Source: Anaeromyxobacter sp. (GTDB lineage Bacteria; Myxococcota; Myxococcia; Myxococcales; Anaeromyxobacteraceae). Taken from it: a stretch of 64,000 nucleotides of DNA. A program made the translations under genes and the position numbers. Position 1 is the first letter of the stretch. Every line of letters starts with the position of its first letter. This document shows positions 1 to 8,914 of this stretch, piece by piece. The notes beneath the pieces are model-generated. The model saw only the letters and a list, made by a program, of their open reading frames with translations. It did not search any database and was not told the origin of the DNA. The stretch is taken from NCBI GenBank assembly GCA_016718565.1, contig JADKCZ010000018.1:645001-709000 (forward strand), in the 5' to 3' direction.

Positions 1-1239
1 GGCCGCACCCACCGCCGCCGCGCCGCGCCGCCACCCCGGCGCCGCCAGCCAGGCCGACAGCGCGCGCCCCGCCAGCCAGGCCGGTCCGAGCAAGGCCAGG
101 TAGAGCTGCCGATGGTTGGCCACCTCCGGCCGCGGCAGGAGCCACCCGGTGGGCGGGAGCCACAGCAGGCACCAGAGGACCGCCAGCCCGGCGGCCCGGC
201 GGCCCGGCCGGGCGGCGCGGCCCAGCGCGGCCTGGAGCCCGAAAGCCAGGGCCGCCGCCAGCGCGACCGCCGCCAGCGCCGCCACGCCCAGGGCCGCGGC
301 CGTGGGCGGCGCCGGCGGCCCTGGATCCGCCAGCAGGCGGCCGGGGGCCACGACCTGGCCGGCCAGCCAGGCCAGGCCGCCGAGGTGCGCCACCAGGTTC
401 TCCACCGGCGGCCGGAGGCCGGCGGCGTGGCTCAGCATGGCGCGGTACGAGGGGGAGGCCAGCGCGGCGCCCGCGGCCAGGGCCACCACCAGCATGTGCG
501 GAAGCAGGCCGGGGAGCGCGCCGCGCCAGGGGCGGGCGCCCGGGCCCGGCGCGGCCCGCGCCTCGACCGCCGCCAGCAGGAGCAGGGCCAGCGGCAGGAC
601 CGCCGCGGTCTCCTTCACGCCGAGCGAGGCGAGGAGCAGCAGCGGCGAGAGCAACGCCGAGAGCCAGGGCCGCCCGCGCGCCCGGCCCTCCAGCCAGGCC
701 AGCAGGCTGCCCAGCGCCAGCAGGGCCGCCAGCGCGCTGGAGCGCCCGGAGAGGTAGGTGACGGCCTCGGTCTGCACCGGGTGCAGCGCCAGCAGCAGCG
801 CGCCGAGGAGGGCGGCAGGAGGGACCGACCGCGACCGCGACCCCTCCCCTGCGAACCAGCCCTCCAGCACCACCAGCAACCGGAGCGCCAGCAGGGTCGC
901 GCCCAGGTGGATGGCCAGGTTCACCGCGTGGAAGCCCGCCAGCCCCAGCCCGGCCTGGTGGTTCCAGGCGAAGCTCAGCCCGAGCAGCGGCCGCAGCGCC
1001 GGCTGGGCCGCCCACCAGGCCCGCAGCGACTGGACCCTCGGGTCCAGCACGATGACGTTCCAGTCGTCGAACTGGAAGGCGCCGGCGAACGAGGTGGCGT
1101 AGGCCGCCGCCACCGCGGCGACCAGGAGCCCTGCGGCGAGCGCCGGCGACAGTCCGCCAGGCGGCGGGCGCCCGGCCGGTGCCAGGTCCGCCGCGCCGGT
1201 CGGCGGAGGGCGCGGCGGCGCGGGGCCGTCCTCACCCAC
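1..1239 (-). CDS. TMTC/DUF1736-like multi-pass membrane protein, 3' end beyond window
   Basis: The reading frame is open from a GTG at 1239 to the window edge, about 413 codons, so the C-terminus is missing. After a Pro-rich cytoplasmic start there is a first membrane helix, then the signature FDDWNVIVLD, a WNHQAGLGLAGFHAVNL stretch, and ALHPVQTEAVTYLSGRSS. This is the pattern of the N-terminal membrane half of TMTC-type and bacterial TPR membrane proteins (GT-C-like fold, acidic residues in the first loop). More hydrophobic helices follow to the edge, where NHRQLYLAL replaces the usual R-Y-L-Y-L motif. A TPR half would be expected beyond the window but cannot be seen. The GTG overlaps the stop of the upstream carboxypeptidase gene by 8 bp, so the two are probably cotranscribed. 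The function is probably protein O-glycosylation or polyprenyl-linked sugar transfer, inferred from the family only. Confidence 0.7.
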   Translation of the reverse strand, partial: MGEDGPAPPRPPPTGAADLAPAGRPPPGGLSPALAAGLLVAAVAAAYATSFAGAFQFDDWNVIVLDPRVQSLRAWWAAQPALRPLLGLSFAWNHQAGLGLAGFHAVNLAIHLGATLLALRLLVVLEGWFAGEGSRSRSVPPAALLGALLLALHPVQTEAVTYLSGRSSALAALLALGSLLAWLEGRARGRPWLSALLSPLLLLASLGVKETAAVLPLALLLLAAVEARAAPGPGARPWRGALPGLLPHMLVVALAAGAALASPSYRAMLSHAAGLRPPVENLVAHLGGLAWLAGQVVAPGRLLADPGPPAPPTAAALGVAALAAVALAAALAFGLQAALGRAARPGRRAAGLAVLWCLLWLPPTGWLLPRPEVANHRQLYLALLGPAWLAGRALSAWLAAPGWRRGAAAVGAA

Positions 1240-2026
1240 CGCGGCCGGCCTCGGCGAAGGCCTTCTCGACCAGGCCGGCCGCCGCCCACCAGCGATCGGC
1301 CGCGTCGAGCAGCACCACCAGCAGCTCCACGCCGTCGCGCTCCACCAGCGCCACCACGCAGCGCCCGGCCGCCGCCGTGTAGCCGGTCTTGACCCCGCGC
1401 GCCCCGCGCAGCCGCCCGAGCAGCGCGTTGGTGGTCCGCAGGGACAGCACCCGGCCGGCCAGGGTGCGCAGCGTGACCGCCTCCAGCGCCGCCAGGCGCC
1501 GCACCTCGGGCTGGGCCAGCGCCGCCCGCGTCAGCGCCAGGAGGTCGCGCGCCGAGGAGCGGTGTCCCGGGCCGTCGTGGCCGCAGGCATTCTCGAAGCG
1601 GGTGGCGGCCAGCCCCAGCGCCTGGGCCCGGGCGTTCATGCGGGCCACGAAGGCCGGCTCGTCACCGGCCAGGTGCTCGGCCAGCGCCAGGCAGGCGTCG
1701 TTGGCGGAGGCCACCAGGGTGGCGGCCAGGAGGTCGCCGGCCGCCAGGCGCTCGCCCCGGCGCAGCCCGGCGCGGGTGCCGCCGGCCCGCGCCGCCCGGG
1801 CGCTCACGTCCACCGGCGCCGCCGCGTCCCAGGGCCCCTCCAGCGCCACCAGGGCGGTCATGATCTTGGTGAGCGAGGCCGGCGGGCGGGCGCCGCCCGC
1901 GTCGCGGCCCCAGAGCTCCCGGCCGTCGAGCGCCACCAGGTAGGCGGCCGCCGCACGCGGGAAGCGGTCGGTCGGCTCGGCCGCGCCTGCCGCGCCGGCC
2001 AGGCAGACCAGCGCCGTCGCCAGCAC
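1232..2026 (-). CDS. D-alanyl-D-alanine carboxypeptidase (penicillin-binding protein 5/6 family, S11)
   Basis: A serine peptidase that trims the terminal D-Ala of peptidoglycan stem peptides in the periplasm. All three active-site motifs are present: S-L-T-K in ASLTKIMTAL, S-A-N in VASANDACLAL, and K-T-G in GVKTGYTAAAGRC. The protein opens with a hydrophobic signal segment ending AGAAGAAEP. At about 264 residues it is a short member: it has the catalytic domain but not the C-terminal beta domain and amphipathic anchor of PBP5. The start is uncertain. GTG at 2026 is the only usual start near the signal peptide, but it leaves out an Arg-rich n-region (ARRIG) just upstream that would suit a signal peptide, so a non-standard upstream start is possible. 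Its stop overlaps the start of the next gene, the TMTC-like protein. Confidence 0.85.
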   Translation of the reverse strand: MLATALVCLAGAAGAAEPTDRFPRAAAAYLVALDGRELWGRDAGGARPPASLTKIMTALVALEGPWDAAAPVDVSARAARAGGTRAGLRRGERLAAGDLLAATLVASANDACLALAEHLAGDEPAFVARMNARAQALGLAATRFENACGHDGPGHRSSARDLLALTRAALAQPEVRRLAALEAVTLRTLAGRVLSLRTTNALLGRLRGARGVKTGYTAAAGRCVVALVERDGVELLVVLLDAADRWWAAAGLVEKAFAEAGRGG

Positions 2027-2109
2027 GCCGATCCGCCGCGCCCGGCCAGGCGCGTGTCGGGCCGGGGCGCGGTGGCCCGCCCCTGGCCGGAGTGGCGCCG
2101 CCGCGCCGC

Positions 2110-3120
2110 TCAGAACCCGAAGACTCCCTTCAGGAGCTTCTTGCCCTCGTCCACCGCCTTGTCCTTGGGCTCCTTCTTCTTCTCGGGCGCCGCCCTGGCC
2201 GCGCCGGCGCCCTCGTCGAGCTCGTCGCCCGCCACCCGGCCGCAGAAGTCGCGGTAGCGGGAGGTGCGCAGCGAGGTGTAGTCGCGCCCGGCGCACTCCC
2301 GCCGCGCCAGCGCCTTGGCCTCGACCGGGCAGCGGGCGGCCAGGAAGTCGAGCTCGCCGCGCTTCTCCGCGCCAGGGCACAGCTCCTTCGGCAGCGCCGC
2401 CAGGCTGGTGCCGCAGGCCTTGGCCGCCTCCTCCGGCGTGGGGAACATCCCGCCGGGCATCTGCTTCGCCAGCTGCTCGTACTGCATCACCCGCTGGAAG
2501 CCCGCGGCGGTCTTCAGCTTGGCGCAGAAGGCGGCCACCTGCGCCGGGTCCTTGCAGTGGGGGTCGCGCCCGGCCACCGCCTGGGGCGAGACCTCCTCGA
2601 GGGCGCTGGCGCACATCCGCTGCTTCGCCTCGTCCCGCTGCGCCTCGCCGCGCCGGCGCTGCTCCTCGCCCTGCTGCTGCATGGCCGCCACCTTCTGCTC
2701 CAGCTCGCGCACGTCGCAGTCGCCGCCCACCTTCTTGCCGCGCATCTTCAGGTTCATGTCGCCGCGCCGCGACCGCATGGCGGTCCGGCCGGTGAAGCTG
2801 CTGGAGGTGTAGGTCATCTCCCCTTCGCCCTCCATGGGCTCCTCCCCGGTGCAGACCAGCCGCCACGTCATGGTGCTGCCCGTCACCTTGAGGTCCTGGA
2901 TGCGGCAGGTGTCGTCCGGCTTCGACTCGGGCGGCCGCTTCCACTGGTCCACCGGCAGGCAGACCTTCATGGTCTGGGCGGGCATGGCGAACGGCATGCC
3001 GGCCATCTCCATCTCGATGGTCTGCTCCCAGTAGACGCCGCGCTCGGCGGCGGCCGGGGCCGGCGCGGCGGCGAGGAGACCGAGCAGGGCGGCGGTGAGG
3101 CGGGCGGCGGATCGGGTCAT
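2110..3120 (-). CDS. DUF3617 domain-containing exported protein
   Basis: 336 residues beginning with a clear Sec signal peptide (MTRSAARLTAALLGLL, cleavage near APAAA-ER). Residues about 27-135 match the DUF3617 pattern: YWEQTIEMEMAGMPF, a KVCLP motif, a C-R-I-Q Cys, a W-R-L-V-C Cys, and the threonine-rich S-S-S-F-T-G-R strand. The second half is a Lys/Glu/Gln-rich helical segment followed by a Cys-containing region (CASALEEV, HCKD, CAKLK, ACGTS, CPGAE), which suggests several disulfides. The start ATG at 3120 is preceded by GGAGAG at good spacing; the open frame extends further upstream but is Pro/Arg-rich and unconvincing. No molecular function is known for DUF3617 proteins. It is divergent from the TSUP permease, with 199 bp between them. 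Confidence 0.8.
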   Translation of the reverse strand: MTRSAARLTAALLGLLAAAPAPAAAERGVYWEQTIEMEMAGMPFAMPAQTMKVCLPVDQWKRPPESKPDDTCRIQDLKVTGSTMTWRLVCTGEEPMEGEGEMTYTSSSFTGRTAMRSRRGDMNLKMRGKKVGGDCDVRELEQKVAAMQQQGEEQRRRGEAQRDEAKQRMCASALEEVSPQAVAGRDPHCKDPAQVAAFCAKLKTAAGFQRVMQYEQLAKQMPGGMFPTPEEAAKACGTSLAALPKELCPGAEKRGELDFLAARCPVEAKALARRECAGRDYTSLRTSRYRDFCGRVAGDELDEGAGAARAAPEKKKEPKDKAVDEGKKLLKGVFGF

Positions 3121-3319
3121 GGTCTCTCCAGGTGGGCACCCGTTCACGGCGGGTACGCGCGGCGCGCGGCGGCGCCGGGCGCTGAGCGGGTCGGGCTGGC
3201 ACGGGACGACACCACGAAGGCGCCACGCTGTCGAGGCGCCGGAGGGGTGGAGCGCCCCCGCCCGGGCGGGTGCCGAGGCGGCGCGACCCCTCGGCCCCTG
3301 GGACGGGTAGGATGCGACC

Positions 3320-4084
3320 ATGAGCCCGCTCCTCCCCGGTGGCCTCCTGGCAGGCGCCGTGGCGGGCCTCCTCTCCGGCATCTTCGGCATCGGCGGGGGC
3401 ATCGTGCTGGTGCCGGCGCTGGGGCTGCTCCTGGCCCTGCCGCAGCACCAGGCGCAGGGGGTGACGCTGGCGGTGCTGCTCCTGCCGGTGGGGCTGCCGG
3501 CGGTGGTCGCCTATCACCGGCGCGCGCCCATCCGGCCGGGCCTGGTGCTGGCGCTGGTGACCGGCTTCCTGGCCGGAGTGGGGGCCGGGGCCGAGGCCGC
3601 CGCCTGGCTGCCGGAGCGGCTCATGCGGCTGGTCTTCGTGGCCTTCCTGGTGGTGGCCGCCGCCCAGGCCTGGCGCGGGGGCGCGGGCGGCGGCGGCGCC
3701 GCGCGCCCGCCCGGGGCCGCCTGGCATGGCCTCTGGATCGGGGCGGTGGGCGGGCTCTTCTCGGGCCTGCTCGGCATCGGCGGCGGCATCGTCATGGTGC
3801 CGCTGCTGGTGGCGGTGGTGCACCTGCCCCGCCTGCAGGCGCAGGGGACCAGCCTGGCCACCATGCTGCCGCCGGTGGGGCTGCCCGGCGTGCTGGTCTA
3901 CACCCGCACCCAGGGCGGCCTGCCCTGGGCCCTGGTGGCCGCGGTGGCCGCCGGCTTCGCGGCGGGCGCCTTCCTGGGCGCGCGGGTGGCGGGTCGCCTC
4001 CAGGCCCACCGGCTCTCGCGCGCCTTCGCCCTCTTCGTGGGCGCCGTGGCCGCGGCGCTGGCGTGGAAGGTGCTGGCCGGCTGA
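3320..4084 (+). CDS. TSUP (TauE/SafE) family permease
   Basis: 254 residues, almost entirely hydrophobic, made of two homologous halves of about four helices each. Each half opens with the family glycine motif: GLLSGIFGIGGGIVLVP near residue 17 and GLFSGLLGIGGGIVMVP near residue 145. Each half also carries the QAQGVTLA / QAQGTSLA second motif, and VGLPAV / VGLPGV repeats. The family moves sulfonates, sulfite, thiosulfate and similar organic anions across the inner membrane. Nothing next to it fixes the substrate. It is convergent with the ClC gene and separated from it by a GC-rich hairpin. Confidence 0.85.
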   Translation: MSPLLPGGLLAGAVAGLLSGIFGIGGGIVLVPALGLLLALPQHQAQGVTLAVLLLPVGLPAVVAYHRRAPIRPGLVLALVTGFLAGVGAGAEAAAWLPERLMRLVFVAFLVVAAAQAWRGGAGGGGAARPPGAAWHGLWIGAVGGLFSGLLGIGGGIVMVPLLVAVVHLPRLQAQGTSLATMLPPVGLPGVLVYTRTQGGLPWALVAAVAAGFAAGAFLGARVAGRLQAHRLSRAFALFVGAVAAALAWKVLAG

Positions 4085-4090
4085 GCGACC

Positions 4091-4119
4091 GAGCCGCGGT
4101 CCCCGCGGGGCGCCGGCTC
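4091..4119. terminator. GC-rich hairpin between convergent genes
   Basis: GAGCCG (4091-4096) pairs with CGGCTC (4114-4119), with further CG-rich pairing inside. It lies exactly between the two converging stop codons and overlaps the ClC stop. There is no T-tract, so it is at best a weak bidirectional terminator. Confidence 0.35.
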
Positions 4120-5338
4120 AGGCCTCGCGGCGCTGCCGCTGCGCGCGCGAGTTGGAGACGCCGGCCGCCACCGTGAAGGCCACGCTGGAGGCGATGAGCG
4201 AGGGCACCACCAGGAAGACGTTGCCGGTGGCCTCGGCCACGAAGACCGCGGCGAAGAGCAGGCTGTTGTAGCTGGCCCCGGCGAAGGCGGCGATGCCCAG
4301 CAGCGTGTAGACGCCGGGCTGGCTGGGGGCCAGGGCGGCGTCGAAGGCGGCCCCCAGCGCCGCGCCCATGGTGGCGGTGGGCACGAACAGGCCGCCCACC
4401 CCGCCGCAGCCGAAGGTCACCGAGGTGGCCAGCAGCTTCAGGCCGAAGATGGCCAGCGCCGCCCACAGGGCGTGGCGGCCCGCCAGCAGGTCGTTGGCCA
4501 CCGGCAGGCCGGCGCCCAGGGTCACCGGCTCGCCCAGCAGGGCGTTGGCCGCGGCGGCCAGCGCCACCAGCAGCGCGCCGCCCAGGGCGGCCCGCGCCAC
4601 CACCGAGCCGGTGAGGGCCTCGAAGCGGGCCCGCAGGCGCGCCAGGGTCCAGAGGAACAGGTGCGAGCCCAGCCCCGCCACCAGCCCGAGCGGCACCGCC
4701 CAGAGCAGGTGGCTGGTGTCGAGCACGTACTCGAAGTCGATGGGGAAGTAGGGGGTGGCGGGGCGCAGCAGGGTGAAGGTCCAGAACGAGGTGGCCGAGG
4801 CCACCAGCGCGGGCAGCAGCGCCTCGTGCGCCAGGTCGTGCTTGTAGGGAGACTCCACGCCCATGATGGCCCCGGAGAGCGGGGCCCGGAAGATGGCGGC
4901 GATGCCGGCGGCGCCGCCCACCAGCAGCGTGGTGCGCGCGCTCCAGCGCAGCGCGGCCAGGCCGGTGCGGTTGAGCGTGGTCTGCAGCGCCGACCCGAGG
5001 GTGGCGCCCAGCCACTTGCTGGCCCCCTCCATGCCCGCGCTGCCGCCCAGCCCCAGGGTGAAGAGGGACGCCGCCAGCTTCCCGGGCGCGGTGCCGGTGG
5101 GCATGCCCTCCCCGGGCTCGTGGTAGGCGCGCACCACCTCGTCGGCCATGGCGGGCGAAGGGGTGCGGAAGAGGCGCAGCAGCAGCCCGGTCAGCGTCAG
5201 GCCGAGGAGCGGCGCCACCAGCCGGACCGCCAGGGGGGCGGCGCTGACGCGGCGCCAGAGCACCTCGTTGACCGCGAAGTCGTAGCCCGCGATGGCCACG
5301 CCGACCAGCGCGCCGAGCGGGGCCGCCACCAGCAGCAT
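4118..5338 (-). CDS. ClC family chloride channel / Cl-/H+ antiporter
   Basis: 406 residues with about ten hydrophobic segments. The ClC ion-path motifs are present: G-E-G-M-P-T-G (filter region corresponding to G-S-G-I-P), GGSAGMEGASK (the G-x-E-G motif with the gating glutamate kept), AAIFRAPLSGAIMGVE, and GGLFVPTATMGAALG (the G-x-F-x-P motif). No CBS domains follow, so this is a short bacterial form. ATG at 5338 begins directly at the first helix; the frame stays open upstream but is Pro-rich with no good ATG or GTG, so a slightly longer N-terminus cannot be excluded. The role is chloride transport, either channel or exchanger. A proton-glutamate was not identified. Confidence 0.85.
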   Translation of the reverse strand: MLLVAAPLGALVGVAIAGYDFAVNEVLWRRVSAAPLAVRLVAPLLGLTLTGLLLRLFRTPSPAMADEVVRAYHEPGEGMPTGTAPGKLAASLFTLGLGGSAGMEGASKWLGATLGSALQTTLNRTGLAALRWSARTTLLVGGAAGIAAIFRAPLSGAIMGVESPYKHDLAHEALLPALVASATSFWTFTLLRPATPYFPIDFEYVLDTSHLLWAVPLGLVAGLGSHLFLWTLARLRARFEALTGSVVARAALGGALLVALAAAANALLGEPVTLGAGLPVANDLLAGRHALWAALAIFGLKLLATSVTFGCGGVGGLFVPTATMGAALGAAFDAALAPSQPGVYTLLGIAAFAGASYNSLLFAAVFVAEATGNVFLVVPSLIASSVAFTVAAGVSNSRAQRQRREA

Positions 5339-5577
5339 GTGCCGGGCGATGGCCAGGCTCTCGGTGACGTGGTGCGGGCGGCCGCCCGCAGGTGGGCCGC
5401 CCGGCGCGGGGTACGGCGGCGAGGCGGGGGGGGTCTCGGCGCGTCTGGTCAGGGTCGTCGACTCGCTCGCCAGGGGGGCGCGCGCGTGGGGGAGCGGGAT
5501 TGTGGGTGGGCGGTGGGAGGACAGTCAAGGAGGGGCGGCGGCCCCGACCGCGATCGCGGGCAGCCCCCTCACCCCGG

Positions 5578-5607
5578 CCCTCTCCCCCAGCGAGCTGGGG
5601 GAGAGGG
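5578..5607. repeat. REP-like perfect hairpin in the ClC/MCP gap
   Basis: A 13-bp arm CCCTCTCCCCCAG (5578-5590) and its exact complement (5595-5607) flank a 4-nt CGAG loop. The flanks CTCACC (5569-5574) and GGTGAG (5606-5611) extend the symmetry imperfectly. Hairpins of this form are a common intergenic REP type in high-GC Gram-negative genomes (from memory, not checked). It lies about 250 bp upstream of the ClC start and downstream of the chemotaxis receptor, so it may also serve as that gene's terminator. Confidence 0.7.
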
Positions 5608-5627
5608 TGAGCAGACCACCCGAACCC

Positions 5628-5747
5628 GACCGCGACCGCGACCGCGACCGCGACCCCGACCGCGACCGCGACCCCGACCCCGACCGCGACCGCGACCGCG
5701 ACCCCGACCGCGACCGCGACCGCGACCCCGTCCTCGTCCCCGACCGC
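5628..5747. repeat. GACCGC / GACCCC hexamer array
   Basis: Seventeen contiguous 6-bp units from 5628 to 5729, each GACCGC or GACCCC. In order (R for GACCGC, P for GACCCC) they read RRRRPRRPPRRRPRRRP. Three degenerate units follow to 5747 (GTCCTC, GTCCCC, GACCGC). The period is a multiple of three, so it would translate as an Asp-Arg/Asp-Pro repeat, but no plausible gene contains it. A short copy of the same motif occurs inside the TMTC-like gene near 822-846. The rest of the 490-bp gap (5339-5829), apart from the hairpin, shows nothing recognisable. Confidence 0.85.
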
Positions 5748-5829
5748 GGAAAGAAGACCGGCCGACCGCCGGAGGTCTCCCCCCTGCGGTCGGCCGTGCG
5801 GCCTGTTCATCCCCCCCCGGGGATACTGG

Positions 5830-8564
5830 CTAGAAGTCCTTGAGCTGGGTCTCCTCGTCCATCGGGAACGGGTTCACGGGCGCCATGGCCTTGTCTCCGC
5901 CGTGGCCGTTCCTGCCGGGCTTGAGCGCCTTGTTCGGCCTGGGCGGCGCGGCCTGGGCCAGCCGGACCGCGCCGGCCGGGCGGCGGGCCGCCGGGGCGCT
6001 GGCCTTGCCGAGGTTGAAGGCGCCGACCATGGCGGCCAGCTCCTCGGCCTGGCCGTTCAGCTCGCTGGCCGCGGAGGAGGACTCCTCGGCCGAGGCGGCG
6101 TTCTGCTGGGTCACCTTGTCCATCTCGGCCACCGCCTGGTTCACCTGGTCGATGCCGGACGACTGCTCCTTCGCCGCCGCCGAGATCTCCGCCACGATGT
6201 CGGTGACCTTGCCGATGCCGGTCACGATCTCGCCGAGCTTCCCGGCCACCTGCTTGGCCGAGGCCTCGCCCTCCACCGCCTGCTTGACCGACTCCTTGAT
6301 CAGCTCCTCGGTCTTCATGGCCGCCTCCTTGGCGCGCAGCGCCAGGCTGCGGACCTCCTCGGCGACCACCGCGAAGCCGCGGCCCGCCTCGCCGGCCCGG
6401 GCCGCCTCGACGGCGGCGTTCAGGGCCAGCAGGTTGGTCTGGAAGGCGATGTCGTTGATGTCCTTGATGATCTGCGAGGTGCCCTCCGCCGCCGCCTTGA
6501 TCTTCACCATCGACCCCTGCATCTGCGCCACCGCGGTGGTCCCCTCGTCGGCCGCGCCGCGGGCCGACTGGGCCAGCGTGTTGGCCTGCATGGCGCTGTC
6601 GGTGGCCTGCTTGGTCACGGTGAGCACCGACTCGAGGGACGAGCTGGTCTCCTCCAGCGAGGAGGCCTGCTCGGACGCGCCCGAGGCCACCGCCTGCGAC
6701 GAGGCGGCGATCTGCTGCGACGCGCTCGACACCTGCTCCACCGCCGAGGCCACCTGCGACAGCGCCTCCAGCAGCGCCTCGCCGGTGGCGTTGACCGAGT
6801 CCTTGATCTTGGCGTGGTCCCCCTGGTAGCTGCCGCCCACCCGGGCCCGGAGATCCCGCTGCGAGAGCTTCTCCAGCACCCCGGCCGACTCGGTGATGGG
6901 CGCCAGCACCGCGTCCAGCGTCTGGTTGACGCCGTCCACCACCTTCTTGAAGTCCCCCTGGTGCTTCGAGGCGTCCGCCCGGGTGGCGAGCCGTCCGGCC
7001 ACCGCCGCGTCCACCAGGGTGCCGGCGTCGGAGACCAGCCGGTTCACCGCGTCGATGCAGGTGTTCAGGTTGTTCTTGATGGTGTTGAAGTCGCCGGCGT
7101 AGCTGTCGGTGATCTTCTGCGGGATGGCCCCGCGCGAGATCTCGTCGACGTACTTCGCCGCCACGTTGAGCGGGCCGATGACGGCGTCCAGCGTCTTGTT
7201 GACCCCCTCCACCACCTTCTTGAAGTCGCCCTCGTGCCGGGAGGCGTCGGCGCGGGTGGCCAGCCGCCCCTCCACCCCGGCCTGGGCCAGCATCCCGGCG
7301 TCGGTCACCAGCCGGTTCACCGCGTCCACGCACCGGTTCAGGTTCTCCTTGATGGTGTTGAAGTCGCCGGCGTAGCTGGCCGTGATCTTCTCCGGGATCT
7401 GCCCTTGGAGATCTGGTCCACGTACCGGGCCGCCACGTTGAGCGGGCCGATGACCGCGTCCAGCGTGTCGTTGACGCCGGCCACCACCTTGCGGAAGTCG
7501 CCCTGGTGCTTCGAGGCGTCGGCCCGGGTGGCCAGCCGCCCCTCCACCCCGGCCTTGGCCAGCGTGGACGCGTCCGCCACCAGCGCGTTCACCGCGTCGA
7601 TGCAGTCGTTCAGCGAGCCCTTGATGAGGTCGAAGTCGCCCTGGTACCGCTCGGTGATCTTCGGCGGGATGTCCCCCTTGCCGATCCGCGAGACGCACTC
7701 CACCACCATGCGGGTCGGCCTCTCCACCGCCGCCATGGTCTCGTTGATGCCCGCGATGATGGGCCGGAACTCCCCCTCCACCGCCGCCTCGTCCCCGCGC
7801 ACGCCGAGCTGCCCCGCCTGCACCGCCTCGCGCAGCTTGCCCGCCTCCCCCACCAGCGCCGTCACCGTGTTGCCGATCTTCTTGCCCAGGAAGACGCCGA
7901 TGGCCAGGAGCAGCACCGCGGCCAGGAGGATCGAGACCACGATGGTGGTCAGCGCGCGCGAGCCGGCGGCCAGCCCCTCCTCGCCGTTCCTGGCCGCGTC
8001 CGTCCTGGTCTTCTCCTGCACGGCGTCGATGGCCACGGCGGCCTTCCGGTAGGTGGCCTCGCTGGCGGCGAAGGCCGACCAGGCCCGCCCGTCGATGACC
8101 GCGACGTCGGCTGCGTCCTTGTCGGCCCCACCTCCCACCAGGCGGTCGCGGTCGGCGATGGCCGAGGCCACCTGCTCCACGACCGGCCGCCAGGACGCGA
8201 ACTCGGACCTCCAGGTCCGCCAGAGCACCTGGGTCGAGTCGCCGTGCGGCATGGCCTCGTAGGCCTTGGCGCCCCCGTCGATCTCCTCCAGCGCCTTGCG
8301 GACGCGCTCCTGGGCGTAGCGGTGCTCCTCGACGGTGAGCCGCCGGTTGAGCAGGGTGCGCAGGCTGGCCTCCAGGGTCACCTGGCCCTCGCCCACCAGC
8401 GCCAGGGCCACCAGGCTCGGGATCTTCTGGTGGCTGGCCTCCTCCAGGCGGTCCTCGATGCCCTGCGAGCCGGAGTAGGAGATGCCCCCCACCACCAGCA
8501 GGATCGCGACGGCCAGCGCGAAGCCGGCCAGGATCTTGGTGCCCATCTTCAGGTTCGCGAACAT
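5830..8564 (-). CDS. Methyl-accepting chemotaxis protein with poly-HAMP linker; single-base frameshift near 7401
   Basis: This reads as one receptor of about 911 residues if one base is restored. It starts at ATG 8564 with a GGAGAG ribosome site. In order: TM1 (residues about 8-30); a periplasmic four-helix-type ligand domain; TM2 (about 203-228, VVSILLAAVLLLAIGVF); three HAMP-type repeats with a period of about 92 residues (each with EGRLATRADAS, D-F-K-K-V-V, L-D-A-V-I-G-P-L-N-V-A); then the MA signalling domain with FQTNLLALNAAVEAARAGE and FAVVAEEVRSLALRA. It ends in a Pro/Lys linker and a hydrophilic tail. The frame breaks between IS-K-G and I-P-E-K: the text reads AAGGGCAGATCC where the neighbouring repeat predicts one more base. 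Everything on both sides is intact, so this is either a recent lesion or a sequencing error. No CheR-docking NWETF-type tail is visible. Confidence 0.85.
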
Positions 8565-8609
8565 GTGGTCTCTCCGCCTGGCGCACCGGCGCCGGAGTCG
8601 CTGAGCAGA

Positions 8610-8624
8610 GCACCTGGCATGCCA
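8610..8624 (-). promoter_or_regulatory. Candidate sigma-54 (-24/-12) promoter for the chemotaxis receptor
   Basis: On the minus strand 8624-8610 reads TGGCATGCCAGGTGC. The GG and GC dinucleotides are at the required 12-nt spacing, and TGGCA at -24 and TGC at -12 match consensus. Transcription would start near 8598, about 34 nt before the ATG. Sigma-54 control of motility genes is common in this group, but no enhancer site was identified. Confidence 0.35.
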
Positions 8625-8914
8625 CGGGGCGGCCCGCGACCGCCGCCGGCACGCCCACGCCGGTGGGGTGCGGCACGATGCGCAGGCGCCGATCCGGCCC
8701 GTGTGATCCTCGGACGTTGCGTCGGTCCCACGGGCCGCGGTGGGGCGGCGCAGGCGCGGCCCCTGGATCCGCCTGCGCGCCTCGGCCCACGGGTCCCGCC
8801 CCACTCCGGGGTCGGCAGCACGCCGGCGGGCCGACACCCCCGGGTAGCCCGCGGCCCGCCGCGGGGGAGACGCCGGCCGCCGCGGGGGGACGCCTCCTCC
8901 TCGCCACGGGGAGC

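Noticed and set aside
975..1289. 104-codon minus-strand ORF at the left end
   Set aside because: Arg-rich out-of-phase shadow of the TMTC-like gene.
3195..3212. TGGCACGGGACGACACC as a sigma-54 promoter for the TSUP gene
   Set aside because: The -24 half matches but there is no GC at the -12 position.
3121..3402. N-terminal extension of the DUF3617 gene to 3402
   Set aside because: The extension is Pro/Arg-rich, and the ATG at 3120 has a ribosome site and begins a clean signal peptide.
5628..5747. Hexamer array as a coding D-R/D-P repeat or CRISPR
   Set aside because: Units are 6 bp with no spacers, and no host gene with a start or domain contains it.
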